This document shows positions 18,911-26,766 of a stretch of 64,000 nt of DNA, piece by piece (position 1 is the first letter of the stretch; each line of letters opens with the position of its first letter). The notes below the pieces were generated by a model. That model had not been told where the DNA came from. It ran no database searches and saw only the letters and a list, made by a program, of their open reading frames with translations. Position numbers and translations under genes: made by a program. The DNA is taken from NCBI GenBank assembly GCA_027451865.1, contig DAIDHW010000008.1:1-64000 (forward strand), written 5' to 3'. The stretch is from Leptolyngbyaceae cyanobacterium clean351 (GTDB lineage: Bacteria > Cyanobacteriota > Cyanobacteriia > DAIDHW01).

Positions 18911-19243
18911 TTGAAGAGACTGCTTTCTGTTGTCGCCCTAGTCACGGTTTTATTCACCTTCAGCTTCAGTGCCCCGGTCCTCGCCGGAGATGCTGTCAAC
19001 GGGGCAAAGGTCTTCACTGCCAACTGCGCCGCCTGCCACATGGGTGGTGCCAACGTGATCATGGCCAATAAGACCCTGAAAAAAGAAGCCCTCGATAAGT
19101 ACTCCATGCGCTCCCTTGAGGCCATCACCTATCAGGTGAAAAACGGCAAAAATGCCATGCCTGCGTTTGGCGGCCGTCTCAGTGATGCCCAAGTAGAAGA
19201 TGTAGCCACCTACGTGCTTGCCCAGGCTGAAAAGGGTTGGTAG
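18911..19243 (+). CDS. petJ: Cytochrome c6 (cytochrome c553)
   Basis: PetJ carries electrons in the thylakoid lumen from the cytochrome b6f complex to photosystem I or to the terminal oxidase. The 110 residues comprise a signal peptide (to VLAG, about residue 25) and a mature protein of about 85. The heme motif is CAACH in [12 protein letters not shown]. The axial Met is in [11 protein letters not shown]. The start is TTG at 18911 with AGGAGA a few bases upstream. It lies 81 bases after psbV2 and is followed by a strong terminator. Plastocyanin, the copper alternative, is not in the window. Confidence 0.96.
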   Translation: MKRLLSVVALVTVLFTFSFSAPVLAGDAVNGAKVFTANCAACHMGGANVIMANKTLKKEALDKYSMRSLEAITYQVKNGKNAMPAFGGRLSDAQVEDVATYVLAQAEKGW

Positions 19244-19335
19244 TCATAACCCCGGCGAACCAGACTTTAGGTGCTTCTACTCACTCTGGCTGGCGGACTG
19301 ATGGGCTAACCGGGTTGGAGGCCGTAAACCTTAAG

Positions 19336-19362
19336 ACCCCCTAGAACTCCTAGGGGGTTTTT
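19336..19362 (+). terminator. Rho-independent terminator after petJ
   Basis: ACCCCCTAG (19336-19344) pairs perfectly with CTAGGGGGT (19350-19358) around the five-base loop AACTC. A T-run follows (19358-19362). The position, 93 bases after the petJ stop, fits the end of the psbV-psbV2-petJ unit. The minus-strand gene at 19382 would read through the same stem but lacks a T-run on its side. Confidence 0.88.
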
Positions 19363-19381
19363 GTTATGCTGCAGCACCAAG

Positions 19382-19795
19382 TCAATAGATGTAGACTCCT
19401 CCGGTGGCATTGACGTTAACGGCGTGGTCACCCGGAGACCCATTGGACTCGCGGGTAACCACCACCACCACCAGATTCTTATTGGCTTTAACGGTAAACT
19501 TAAGGGCAGCCAAGTCATTGGTGGCCGGATTGATTAGCATGCTTGTAGGTAGGCTAACCTTGAAGGTTTTGACCGTCTTGCCGACTCCTAGGGAGTAAAT
19601 GGAACTAGCTTGGGAAAACCCATACTGCAGGACCAAATTGCTCTTATTTACTATGTCTACTTCCACCAGCTTACCGGGACTTACCCGGGCCTTGGGTTGC
19701 CAAAAACCTGGGTGGTAAGTATCAGCCAAGATTTTGCCGGGTAATAAAGCCGAAATACCAATCAAGGAGCCCCAAAGCCAGATGTTTCTGCGCAT
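19382..19795 (-). CDS. Secreted protein of unknown family
   Basis: A 137-residue protein with a signal peptide (MRRNIWLWGSLIGISALLPG, cleavage near LADTYH). The mature part of about 110 residues is rich in Val, Asn, Lys and Thr. It reads as alternating strands (KLVEVDIVNKSNLVLQYGF, KTVKTFKVSLP, LKFTVKANKNLVVVVVTRE), so a beta-sandwich is likely. No cysteine, no metal-ligand cluster and no family that I recognise. An AT-rich stretch at 19826-19855 could hold its promoter. It stands alone between the petJ terminator and ureC. Confidence 0.7.
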   Translation of the reverse strand: MRRNIWLWGSLIGISALLPGKILADTYHPGFWQPKARVSPGKLVEVDIVNKSNLVLQYGFSQASSIYSLGVGKTVKTFKVSLPTSMLINPATNDLAALKFTVKANKNLVVVVVTRESNGSPGDHAVNVNATGGVYIY

Positions 19796-19906
19796 AATAT
19801 TCCCTCAACTAGGGCCAGCCGCTAAAGTATAACGAGAATATATCAGAATATCCCCGTTGGTGGTTATCGATTCGAGCATTCCCTAGGGCAACTGCCAGGA
19901 GCGAGC

Positions 19907-21616
19907 GTGAATTATTCCATGGACCGTCGTGCCTACGCCGAAACCTTTGGCCCTACCGTGGGTGACCGCTTGCGCCTAGCAGACACGGATTTAATTATTG
20001 AAGTGGAGCAGGACCACACCATCTACGGGGAGGAGGTCAAGTTTGGCGGCGGTAAAGTAATCCGGGATGGTATGGGTCAGTCAGGGTTCTCTCGGGCCCA
20101 AGGAGCGGTGGACCTGGTGATTACTAATGCCTTGGTCTTGGACTGGTGGGGGGTGGTCAAGGCGGATGTGGGCATCCTCGATGGCCGAATTTATCGCCTA
20201 GGTAAGGCGGGCAACCCCCAGACTCAAACTGGGGTTGACATTATTATCGGTCCGGGCACAGAGGTGATTGCCGGGGAGGGTATGATTCTGACCGCCGGGG
20301 GTGTAGACACCCACATCCACTTCATCTGCCCCCAACAGATTTCCGTTGCCCTAGCCTCGGGGATCACTACTATGATCGGCGGGGGCACTGGTCCGGCCGC
20401 CGGCACTAACGCGACTACCTGTACTCCTGGTCCTTGGTATTTAGCCCGGATGCTCCAGGCCGCTGAGGCTTTCCCCATCAACCTTGGATTTATGGGTAAG
20501 GGTAATAGTGCTCAGCCCCAGGGGCTGTGGGAGCAGATCCAGGGGGGAGCTATGGGCCTAAAGCTCCATGAGGACTGGGGCACCACCCCTGCGGCCATCG
20601 ACACCTGTTTAGGGGTGGCTGAGGAGGCGGATGTACAGGTGGCCATTCATACGGACACCCTGAATGAGGCGGGGTTTGTGGAAGCTACCATTGCTGCCTT
20701 TAAGGGCCGGACCATCCACACCTACCACACCGAAGGGGCCGGGGGAGGCCACGCCCCAGACATCATCCGGGTGTGTGGCTTAGGGAATGTGCTGCCTTCC
20801 TCCACCAATCCTACCCGCCCCTACACGCGCAATACCCTAGATGAGCACCTGGACATGCTGATGGTTTGCCATCATCTAGACCCCAACATTCCTGAGGATG
20901 TGGCCTTTGCCGAGTCGCGGATCCGCCGGGAAACCATCGCGGCAGAAGACATCCTCCACGACCTGGGGGCCTTTAGTATGATTTCCTCCGACTCCCAAGC
21001 CATGGGCCGAGTCGGAGAGGTAATCCTGCGCACCTGGCAGACTGCCCACAAGATGAAACAGCAGCGCGGTCCTCTAGCTGGGGATAGTTCGGGCAATGAC
21101 AACCTCAGGGCCCGTCGCTACGTTGCCAAGTACACCATCAATCCAGCCATTACCCACGGTATCAGCCACGAGGTGGGCTCGGTGGAGGCGGGGAAGCTAG
21201 CGGACCTGTGTCTATGGCGGCCTGCCTTCTTTGGGGTTAAACCAGAACTAGTACTCAAGGGCGGGATGATTGCCTGGGCCCAGATGGGGGATGCCAACGC
21301 CAGCATTCCTACCCCGCAACCCCAGCACATGCAACCCATGTTTGCCGACTTCGGCCGCGCCCCGGCAGCTACGGCTGTGACCTTTGTCTCTCAGGCTGCC
21401 CTGGGAGCTGGCCTGCGGGAAACTCTAGGCTTGACCAAACCCCTGGTAGCAGTACGCAACACCCGTCGGATCTCCAAGGCCGACATGGTCCTCAACCAGG
21501 CTCAGCCGCAGATGGCCGTGGACCCGGAAACCTACGAGGTGCGGGCGGACGGCGAGCTGCTCACCTGTGAACCAGCTACGGAGTTACCCATGGCCCAGCG
21601 CTACTTTCTGTTTTAG
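19907..21616 (+). CDS. ureC: Urease alpha (catalytic) subunit
   Basis: UreC is the nickel-binding catalytic chain of urease (urea to ammonia and carbamate). The 569 residues hold all expected sites: the His pair in [14 protein letters not shown], the carbamylated Lys in GLKLHEDWG, His ligands in [10 protein letters not shown] and [16 protein letters not shown], the mobile-flap Cys-His in LMVCHHLDP, and the Asp in [10 protein letters not shown]. The GTG start has AGGAG upstream; an ATG four codons later is an alternative. The beta, gamma and accessory urease genes are absent from the window, so the urease genes are scattered in this genome. Confidence 0.97.
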   Translation: MNYSMDRRAYAETFGPTVGDRLRLADTDLIIEVEQDHTIYGEEVKFGGGKVIRDGMGQSGFSRAQGAVDLVITNALVLDWWGVVKADVGILDGRIYRLGKAGNPQTQTGVDIIIGPGTEVIAGEGMILTAGGVDTHIHFICPQQISVALASGITTMIGGGTGPAAGTNATTCTPGPWYLARMLQAAEAFPINLGFMGKGNSAQPQGLWEQIQGGAMGLKLHEDWGTTPAAIDTCLGVAEEADVQVAIHTDTLNEAGFVEATIAAFKGRTIHTYHTEGAGGGHAPDIIRVCGLGNVLPSSTNPTRPYTRNTLDEHLDMLMVCHHLDPNIPEDVAFAESRIRRETIAAEDILHDLGAFSMISSDSQAMGRVGEVILRTWQTAHKMKQQRGPLAGDSSGNDNLRARRYVAKYTINPAITHGISHEVGSVEAGKLADLCLWRPAFFGVKPELVLKGGMIAWAQMGDANASIPTPQPQHMQPMFADFGRAPAATAVTFVSQAALGAGLRETLGLTKPLVAVRNTRRISKADMVLNQAQPQMAVDPETYEVRADGELLTCEPATELPMAQRYFLF

Positions 21617-21623
21617 GTGGTTT

Positions 21624-22817
21624 TTAGGTGCCCTTGCGCAGGTCCTTCGCCTTCCTTTGCAACTGTTGAAAGTAGTCCGTCTCCGTGATTTCCGCCACTT
21701 GCCGGGCGCGCTTGGACTGGTCTATTTCGATGCGCAGGGACTGGATCTGCTGCTTGAGGCGTTGCTCACGCAAGTAAACCTCCTGGGCCATGCGCTGGAA
21801 CACCCGGGCCAAATTACCCAGGGCATCCCGGCGGGCGGCCACTCCTGCTAAGCTGACCGGGTCGAAGGTGGCTGTCTCCACCGCCGCCGCGGCCGCCGTC
21901 AGGGAGGCCACTTGGCGCAGGTATTCTACTTCTTGGTCCCGCAGGCGTTTTTTTTCGAGGCAGGCGTTGATCCGTGCCTGCAGGAGCACGGGGTTAAAGG
22001 GTTTTTGCAGGTAGTCCTCAGCGCCGATCTCAATGCAGTAGACTACACTATCTAGTTCGTCTAGGGCGGAGATCATAATTACCGGGATATCCCGCCAGCG
22101 TTGGTCCGCCTTGAGGGTCTGCAGCACCTGCAACCCATTCATCTGGGGCATGATCACATCCAACAGAAGCAGGTCTACGACCGCCGTGGCCAAATGCTCT
22201 AGGGCCTCTTGACCATCAGCGGCGGTGGTGACTTCGTAGCCTTGGCGGCTGAGGCGCTGCAGGAGCAGGTCGCGGTTAACGGGGTTATCATCCACCACCA
22301 GAATCTTCCCCTGGTTGACCGTGGGCAGTGAAGAAGTAGGGGAGTGGAGGGAGGTGGCCACCGACTGGATCAGGGCGACAGTTGGGTCTTGCTCAACCGT
22401 TACCCCGGCAAGTCCTCCCTCCTGGGCTAGGTTAATCACATCTTGGATCAGCTCTAGCATCCTTAGGGCAGCACTATGGATTTTCACCAGGTCCGGAGCC
22501 TGGTCAGGGTCAGCCTCCTCCAGGAGCAATTCCGTGTAGCCAATCACAGCCGTTAAGGGAGTGCGCAGGTGGTGGTGGACCTGGTCGGCCAAACTCTGCA
22601 GGTCCAGGGATTCACCTTTGCCATTAGCCGGGGCGAGCAATTGGTTAACCTGGGTCAGGAGTTGCCTACCTCCGAGGAGCACCTTCTCCAAGTCTGGGTC
22701 AGGAGGCTGCTGCTCCTCCAGGAGCATTTCACTGTAGCCGATGATGGCATTGATGGGAGTGCGCAACTCATGGCGCAGATTAGTCAAGTAGGCCCGCTCT
22801 ACCCACTGGTCAGTCAT
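21624..22817 (-). CDS. Signalling protein: two DHp-like helices, receiver domain, coiled coil
   Basis: A 397-residue protein with an unusual build. Residues about 10-60 contain LRHELRTPINAIIGYSEMLLEE and about 75-130 contain HHHLRTPLTAVIGYTELLLEE. Both look like HisKA phospho-acceptor (DHp) helices with a histidine. No HATPase domain (N, G1 or G2 box) follows. A complete receiver domain comes next (about 170-290: VVDDNPVNRD, LLLLDVIMPQMNG, ISALDE, DYLQKPFNP). A helical end follows (ARVFQRMAQEVYLREQRLKQQ, TETDYFQQLQRKAKDLR) that I recall from other cyanobacterial signalling proteins. It shares ATGA with the upstream receiver gene. It may be a phosphotransfer scaffold. Confidence 0.85.
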   Translation of the reverse strand: MTDQWVERAYLTNLRHELRTPINAIIGYSEMLLEEQQPPDPDLEKVLLGGRQLLTQVNQLLAPANGKGESLDLQSLADQVHHHLRTPLTAVIGYTELLLEEADPDQAPDLVKIHSAALRMLELIQDVINLAQEGGLAGVTVEQDPTVALIQSVATSLHSPTSSLPTVNQGKILVVDDNPVNRDLLLQRLSRQGYEVTTAADGQEALEHLATAVVDLLLLDVIMPQMNGLQVLQTLKADQRWRDIPVIMISALDELDSVVYCIEIGAEDYLQKPFNPVLLQARINACLEKKRLRDQEVEYLRQVASLTAAAAAVETATFDPVSLAGVAARRDALGNLARVFQRMAQEVYLREQRLKQQIQSLRIEIDQSKRARQVAEITETDYFQQLQRKAKDLRKGT

Positions 22818-23188
22818 GGAGCGGTTTTTTCCAGCAGGAGCGCTATCTTACCTAGGAGTTGCGGTAGTTCGATGGGTTTAGTATCGTAGTCATCACAGCC
22901 GGCCGCCAGGGCCTTCTCCCGGTCCCCCGACATGGCGTGGGCAGTGAGGGCAATGATGGGGATGTGGCTGGTCTGGGGGTCACTTTTGAGGCGCTCAGTG
23001 GCTGCCCAGCCATCTAGCACTGGCAAGCTCATATCCATCAGTACCAGGTCGGGGAACTCGGTTTGGGCCTTAGCCACACCCTCGGCACCATCCACGGCGA
23101 TCACCACTTCAAAGCCCTTGCGCACGAGACGCCGGGAAAGCATATCCCGATTCATTTCGTTATCTTCTACCAGCAGGATCTTAGTCAT
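22814..23188 (-). CDS. Single-domain response regulator (CheY-like)
   Basis: A 124-residue stand-alone receiver domain with acidic pair VEDNEMN, phospho-acceptor Asp in LVLMDMSLPVLDGW (about 53), Thr in ALTAHAM and Lys in DDYDTKPIELPQLL. The EDNExNxDMLxRRL start and DTKPI motif are typical of receivers that work with hybrid kinases in phosphorelays. There is no output domain. It overlaps the downstream DHp/receiver protein gene by four bases (ATGA), so the two products are made together and probably belong to one relay. No kinase gene is adjacent. Confidence 0.92.
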   Translation of the reverse strand: MTKILLVEDNEMNRDMLSRRLVRKGFEVVIAVDGAEGVAKAQTEFPDLVLMDMSLPVLDGWAATERLKSDPQTSHIPIIALTAHAMSGDREKALAAGCDDYDTKPIELPQLLGKIALLLEKTAP

Positions 23189-23437
23189 GGTAGTCTTCTT
23201 GGGGATTGGAGAGCTAACATCAAAGTGCCTGGGGATGCCGCTTAGGTTATCCCCCGAGGAAAGGGCCCAAGGCTATTATGCCCAACCCCGGTTGGATTAT
23301 GACAAGGACAGTCTGGTCGGGCTGCCTCAAGGACACAAGAAACAATTCCCCGAGCATAAACCACAATAGCCTAGCCGGTCAAATTAACCCTGTTACAGTC
23401 TACCTAAGTCTGAACTTCACCCCCCCACCAGCCTCCC

Positions 23438-24031
23438 ATGAGCACCCGTACTCCCCCTCCCATCCGCCAAGCCTGGCCAGCCATGGTCTTTCACGGCTTA
23501 AATATCCTTGCCTTAGTACTGATGGCCGCCAGCGGACTACAGATCTACAATGCTAACCCCGTATTTGGGGGCCGGGCCGGTTGGGACATCCCAGTTGTCT
23601 TCACCCTGGGCGGGTGGCTGGCCGGAGGTCGCCACTGGCACTTTGCGGTGATGTGGTTATACGCCCTGAATCTGCTGTTTTACGGTCTGTATATCGCCTG
23701 GACTCGCCGTTGGCGAATCCGTTTTGTCAGCAACAAGGACTTCAAGGCCCTTAAGACCAGTCGAAACCCCCGTCTCAGGGTCTTTGCCTGGCACCGGCTG
23801 GCGTACACCGGGATTATCCCCTTTTTACTCCTTGGCTTGCTCACTGGCCTGGGCATGTACAGGCCAGCCCAGTTGGCTTGGATTGTAGACTTGTTTGGGA
23901 ATGACTGGCAGACCCTGCGGGTAGTACATCTGAGCACTATTCCCGTAGTCTTGGCTTTTAGTCTGGTGCACTCCTTCCTCGGCTTTAGCGCCGGGGGAGT
24001 GAGGATGATCCGGTCAATGTTCTTACCCTAG
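23438..24031 (+). CDS. Cytochrome b561-like membrane subunit
   Basis: A 197-residue membrane protein with four or five hydrophobic helices and histidines placed as b-type heme ligands (FHGLNILAL, RHWHFAVMWLYAL, RVVHLSTIPVVL, LVHSFLGFSAGG). The pattern is like the cytochrome b/b6 subunits of formate dehydrogenase and thiosulfate reductase, and of the PF01292 type. It is eight bases upstream of a sulfite-oxidase-fold molybdoenzyme gene, so it most likely links that enzyme to the quinone pool, in the way YedZ does for YedY. The physiological substrate is not known. Confidence 0.87.
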   Translation: MSTRTPPPIRQAWPAMVFHGLNILALVLMAASGLQIYNANPVFGGRAGWDIPVVFTLGGWLAGGRHWHFAVMWLYALNLLFYGLYIAWTRRWRIRFVSNKDFKALKTSRNPRLRVFAWHRLAYTGIIPFLLLGLLTGLGMYRPAQLAWIVDLFGNDWQTLRVVHLSTIPVVLAFSLVHSFLGFSAGGVRMIRSMFLP

Positions 24032-24039
24032 AGGCGGTC

Positions 24040-24741
24040 ATGACAATTTTTTCCCGGCGTCATCTGCTGCAGGTCCTCGGTCTATCGGGCCTGGGAATAC
24101 TTTCAGGGGGCTGTGGGACCTCCCTATTTGAAAGCAATCTCGGCAATGCCTTTGAACCTTTAAACCAGGCCGTGGGTTCTCTGATGCTCGACCCCCACCG
24201 TCTAGTACCGGAATTCCCCCTCAGCGCTATCCAGCCTGATGCTTTGATTGTCAACACCTACGACGTCACCCCCACCATCGATCCGGCCGCCTACCGATTG
24301 ACAGTCAATGGTCTAGTAGACCATCCCCTGCGCCTGAGTTTGGCAGACTTGAAATCTCTGCCCTTCCAGTCCATGGTGATCAGACACGTGTGTGTGGAGG
24401 GCTGGGCAGCCATTGTCCAGTGGGGAGGGGTGCCTTTGGCGCACCTAATAGCCCTGGCTGGGCCTCACCCCCAAGCTCGCTACGCCTACTTCTACTCCGC
24501 CGATGGCTACTACGAAAGCTGGGACCTAGCTTCTGCCTGTCATCCCCAGACCCTCATGGCCTACCAGAAAAACCAGGCCCCCCTGACGGTGGATAATGGT
24601 GCTCCCCTGCGCCTAGCTTCCCCGATTAAGTTGGGCTACAAACAAAGTAAGTGGGTGACTCGGGTCACCTTGACTGACCACCTGGCCGTCACTCAGGGCT
24701 ACTGGGAAGACCAAGGCTACGAGTGGTTTGGGGGGCTTTAG
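24040..24741 (+). CDS. Molybdopterin-dependent oxidoreductase (YedY/sulfite-oxidase fold)
   Basis: A 233-residue exported molybdoenzyme. The N-terminus has [14 protein letters not shown], a twin-arginine-like signal, followed by ILSGGCG, which may be a lipobox. The Mo-binding domain shows the cysteine ligand in [23 protein letters not shown] (about residue 115). It also shows [16 protein letters not shown] and the end [17 protein letters not shown], which is typical of the family. Substrates of family members include sulfite and protein methionine sulfoxide; which applies here is not visible. It forms a unit with the cytochrome b gene just upstream. The Moco synthesis genes moaC and moeA are elsewhere in this window. 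Confidence 0.9.
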   Translation: MTIFSRRHLLQVLGLSGLGILSGGCGTSLFESNLGNAFEPLNQAVGSLMLDPHRLVPEFPLSAIQPDALIVNTYDVTPTIDPAAYRLTVNGLVDHPLRLSLADLKSLPFQSMVIRHVCVEGWAAIVQWGGVPLAHLIALAGPHPQARYAYFYSADGYYESWDLASACHPQTLMAYQKNQAPLTVDNGAPLRLASPIKLGYKQSKWVTRVTLTDHLAVTQGYWEDQGYEWFGGL

Positions 24742-24874
24742 GGTATCCATACCTCCCCTCGCCGCGCCCAGGGCGAGAGTTGATAAGATAAATGGAACCT
24801 GTCATGCGTCTCGGCCAGACCTAGTGATTCCCCAGACCCACCCTCCCCTCTCCCCTGCCGCCCCGGAGCGCTTG

Positions 24875-26431
24875 GTGCACCACAGCCTAGTCATCCTTGA
24901 CTTTGGCTCCCAGTATTCCGAACTGATTGCCCGCCGGATCCGGGAGACCCAGGTTTATTCCCAGGTGCTGTCTCACCGCACAAGTGCTGAGCAAATTCGC
25001 CGCTTAGCCCCCCAGGGAATAATTCTTTCCGGGGGGCCCCAATCGGTTTACACCCCCGGGGCGCCCCAGTGCGACCAGGGGATTTGGGAGCTGGGCATCC
25101 CAATCCTGGGGGTCTGCTATGGCATGCAGCTAATGGTGCAGCAGCTAGGGGGAGAAGTGGCAGCTGCGGAGCGGGGGGAGTACGGCAAGGCTAGTCTTTG
25201 GGTGGATGAGGCCGGGGAACTGTTAGCCCAAGTGGTGGATGGTACCACCATGTGGATGAGCCACGGGGACTCGGTAGTCTGTCTGCCAGAGGGCTTTCAG
25301 GTGCTCGCTCACACCGATAACACCCCCGCCGCCGCGGTTGCCGAACCCCGCCGCCGCTTCTACGGGGTGCAGTTTCACCCGGAGGTTGTGCACTCCCTAG
25401 GGGGCATGACCCTGATCCGCAACTTTGTCTACCACATTTGTGGTTGCCAGCCCACCTGGACTACCGCTGCCTTCGTGGAAGAGTCGGTGCGGGATATCCG
25501 GGCTCAAGTGGGAGATAAACGGGTCCTGCTAGCCCTTTCCGGGGGGGTTGACTCCTCGACCCTCGCTTTTTTGCTGTACCGGGCCATCGGCGACCAGCTC
25601 ACCTGCATGTTTATTGACCAGGGGTTCATGCGCAAGCAGGAGCCAGAACGGCTGTTGAAGGTATTTCGCGAGCAGTTTCACATCCCGGTGCAGTACGTGG
25701 ATGCGGGAGAGCGGTTCCTCCAGGCAATCGAGGGGGTGACTGACCCAGAGGAGAAGCGTAAGATCATTGGGCGGGAGTTTATCCAGGTGTTTGAGCTAGA
25801 ATCCCAACGCCTAGGGCCCTTTGATTACTTAGCCCAAGGGACCCTCTACCCGGATGTGATCGAGTCCGCCGATGCCAACGTTGACCCCAAAACCGGCGAG
25901 CGCACGGCGGTTAAGATCAAAAGCCACCACAACGTCGGGGGGCTGCCCAAGGACCTGAGGTTCAAGCTCGTGGAGCCCCTGCGCAACCTTTTTAAGGATG
26001 AGGTGCGCCAGCTAGGCCGGGCCATCGGTTTGCCTGAGGAAATAGTCCAGCGCCACCCCTTCCCCGGTCCCGGGTTGGCGATCCGGATCCTCGGTGAGGT
26101 AACAGCGGAGAAGTTGGCCATCCTGCGGGAGGCTGATTTTATCGTCCGGCAGGAAATCAACCGCCAAGGGGTCTACGGTCAACTTTGGCAAGCCTTTGCG
26201 GTCCTGCTACCGATCCGGACTGTGGGGGTGATGGGGGACCAGCGCACCTACGCCTACCCAGTGGTGCTGCGGTTAGTGGCGAGCGAAGACGGCATGACCG
26301 CTGACTGGGCCCGGGTGCCCTACGATCTCCTCGAGTGTATATCAACGCGGATCGTCAACGAAGTACGGGGGGTAAATCGGGTGGTTTACGATATCACCTC
26401 CAAGCCCCCCGGCACGATTGAGTGGGAGTAA
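24875..26431 (+). CDS. guaA: GMP synthase (glutamine-hydrolysing)
   Basis: GuaA converts XMP to GMP using glutamine and ATP. It has an N-terminal class I amidotransferase domain ([17 protein letters not shown], the Cys in [11 protein letters not shown], the His/Glu in QFHPEVVHS). An ATP-pyrophosphatase domain follows ([11 protein letters not shown]) with a dimerisation domain ending [18 protein letters not shown]. The frame is open from 24728 (TTG), but the first 49 codons look non-coding and overlap the previous gene. I use GTG 24875 because GGAG lies six bases upstream and the protein then starts just before [13 protein letters not shown] 24824 is a possible longer start. Confidence 0.93.
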   Translation: MHHSLVILDFGSQYSELIARRIRETQVYSQVLSHRTSAEQIRRLAPQGIILSGGPQSVYTPGAPQCDQGIWELGIPILGVCYGMQLMVQQLGGEVAAAERGEYGKASLWVDEAGELLAQVVDGTTMWMSHGDSVVCLPEGFQVLAHTDNTPAAAVAEPRRRFYGVQFHPEVVHSLGGMTLIRNFVYHICGCQPTWTTAAFVEESVRDIRAQVGDKRVLLALSGGVDSSTLAFLLYRAIGDQLTCMFIDQGFMRKQEPERLLKVFREQFHIPVQYVDAGERFLQAIEGVTDPEEKRKIIGREFIQVFELESQRLGPFDYLAQGTLYPDVIESADANVDPKTGERTAVKIKSHHNVGGLPKDLRFKLVEPLRNLFKDEVRQLGRAIGLPEEIVQRHPFPGPGLAIRILGEVTAEKLAILREADFIVRQEINRQGVYGQLWQAFAVLLPIRTVGVMGDQRTYAYPVVLRLVASEDGMTADWARVPYDLLECISTRIVNEVRGVNRVVYDITSKPPGTIEWE

Positions 26432-26631
26432 GCGGGGGTCTTGTACTGACTAGTGTTGCAGGGCGTCGAGAGTGGCACGAGTACATGTCAGATGTGGGTC
26501 ACCCTGTTCCGTGACTACTGTGTCCCGGTGATCAGAGACGCCACCAAGTTTTTTCTTACTATAGTATAATAGAGGCTAAAACTAAATCGCTGATGTCATG
26601 TCAACAGCAAGCTGCCATCAGAGGATAGTTC
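26432..26631. other. Gap between guaA and the SIR2 locus
   Basis: No gene is visible here. The base composition changes to AT-rich around 26549-26590, where a TATAAT hexamer stands at 26565-26570 inside actatagtataatag. No matching -35 box at the usual distance is convincing. The region probably marks the junction between the guaA core segment and an acquired defence segment. I see no tRNA, repeat pair or insertion sequence end that would define the border. Confidence 0.4.
26565..26570 (+). promoter_or_regulatory. Possible -10 box for the SIR2 locus
   Basis: TATAAT, a perfect consensus -10 hexamer, lies 62 bases before the first ATG of the small upstream frame and about 197 bases before the SIR2 start. 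No clear -35 hexamer accompanies it, so the call rests on the -10 and the AT-rich context. Confidence 0.35.
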
Positions 26632-26766
26632 ATGATGTCTGACTTGTGGGGTCTGATGAAAAAAAACAATCTACCGTGCTTTAAGTTTAAGTGGGCTGCC
26701 TCCCACACAGCGCCATGGGGGCTGCCGTCCGTGGCGCTGGAACGGGATACTGCCGGGGGCGAGTAG
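26632..26766 (+). CDS. Possible 44-codon leader ORF abutting the SIR2 gene
   Basis: An ATG at 26632 (and another at 26635) opens a 44-residue frame with AGAGGA six bases upstream. It contains LWGLMKKNNLPCFKFKW and ends SVALERDTAGGE, then TAG at 26764-26766. The GTG start of the SIR2 gene follows at once in the same frame, so only the amber codon separates the two. It may be a small leader protein giving translational coupling. It could also be the relic of an N-terminal extension or of another defence gene. I recognise no family. Confidence 0.35.
   Translation: MMSDLWGLMKKNNLPCFKFKWAASHTAPWGLPSVALERDTAGGE

Noticed and set aside
24728-24874. Longer N-terminus for guaA
   Set aside because: The extra codons start with TTG, overlap the previous gene and have no family features.
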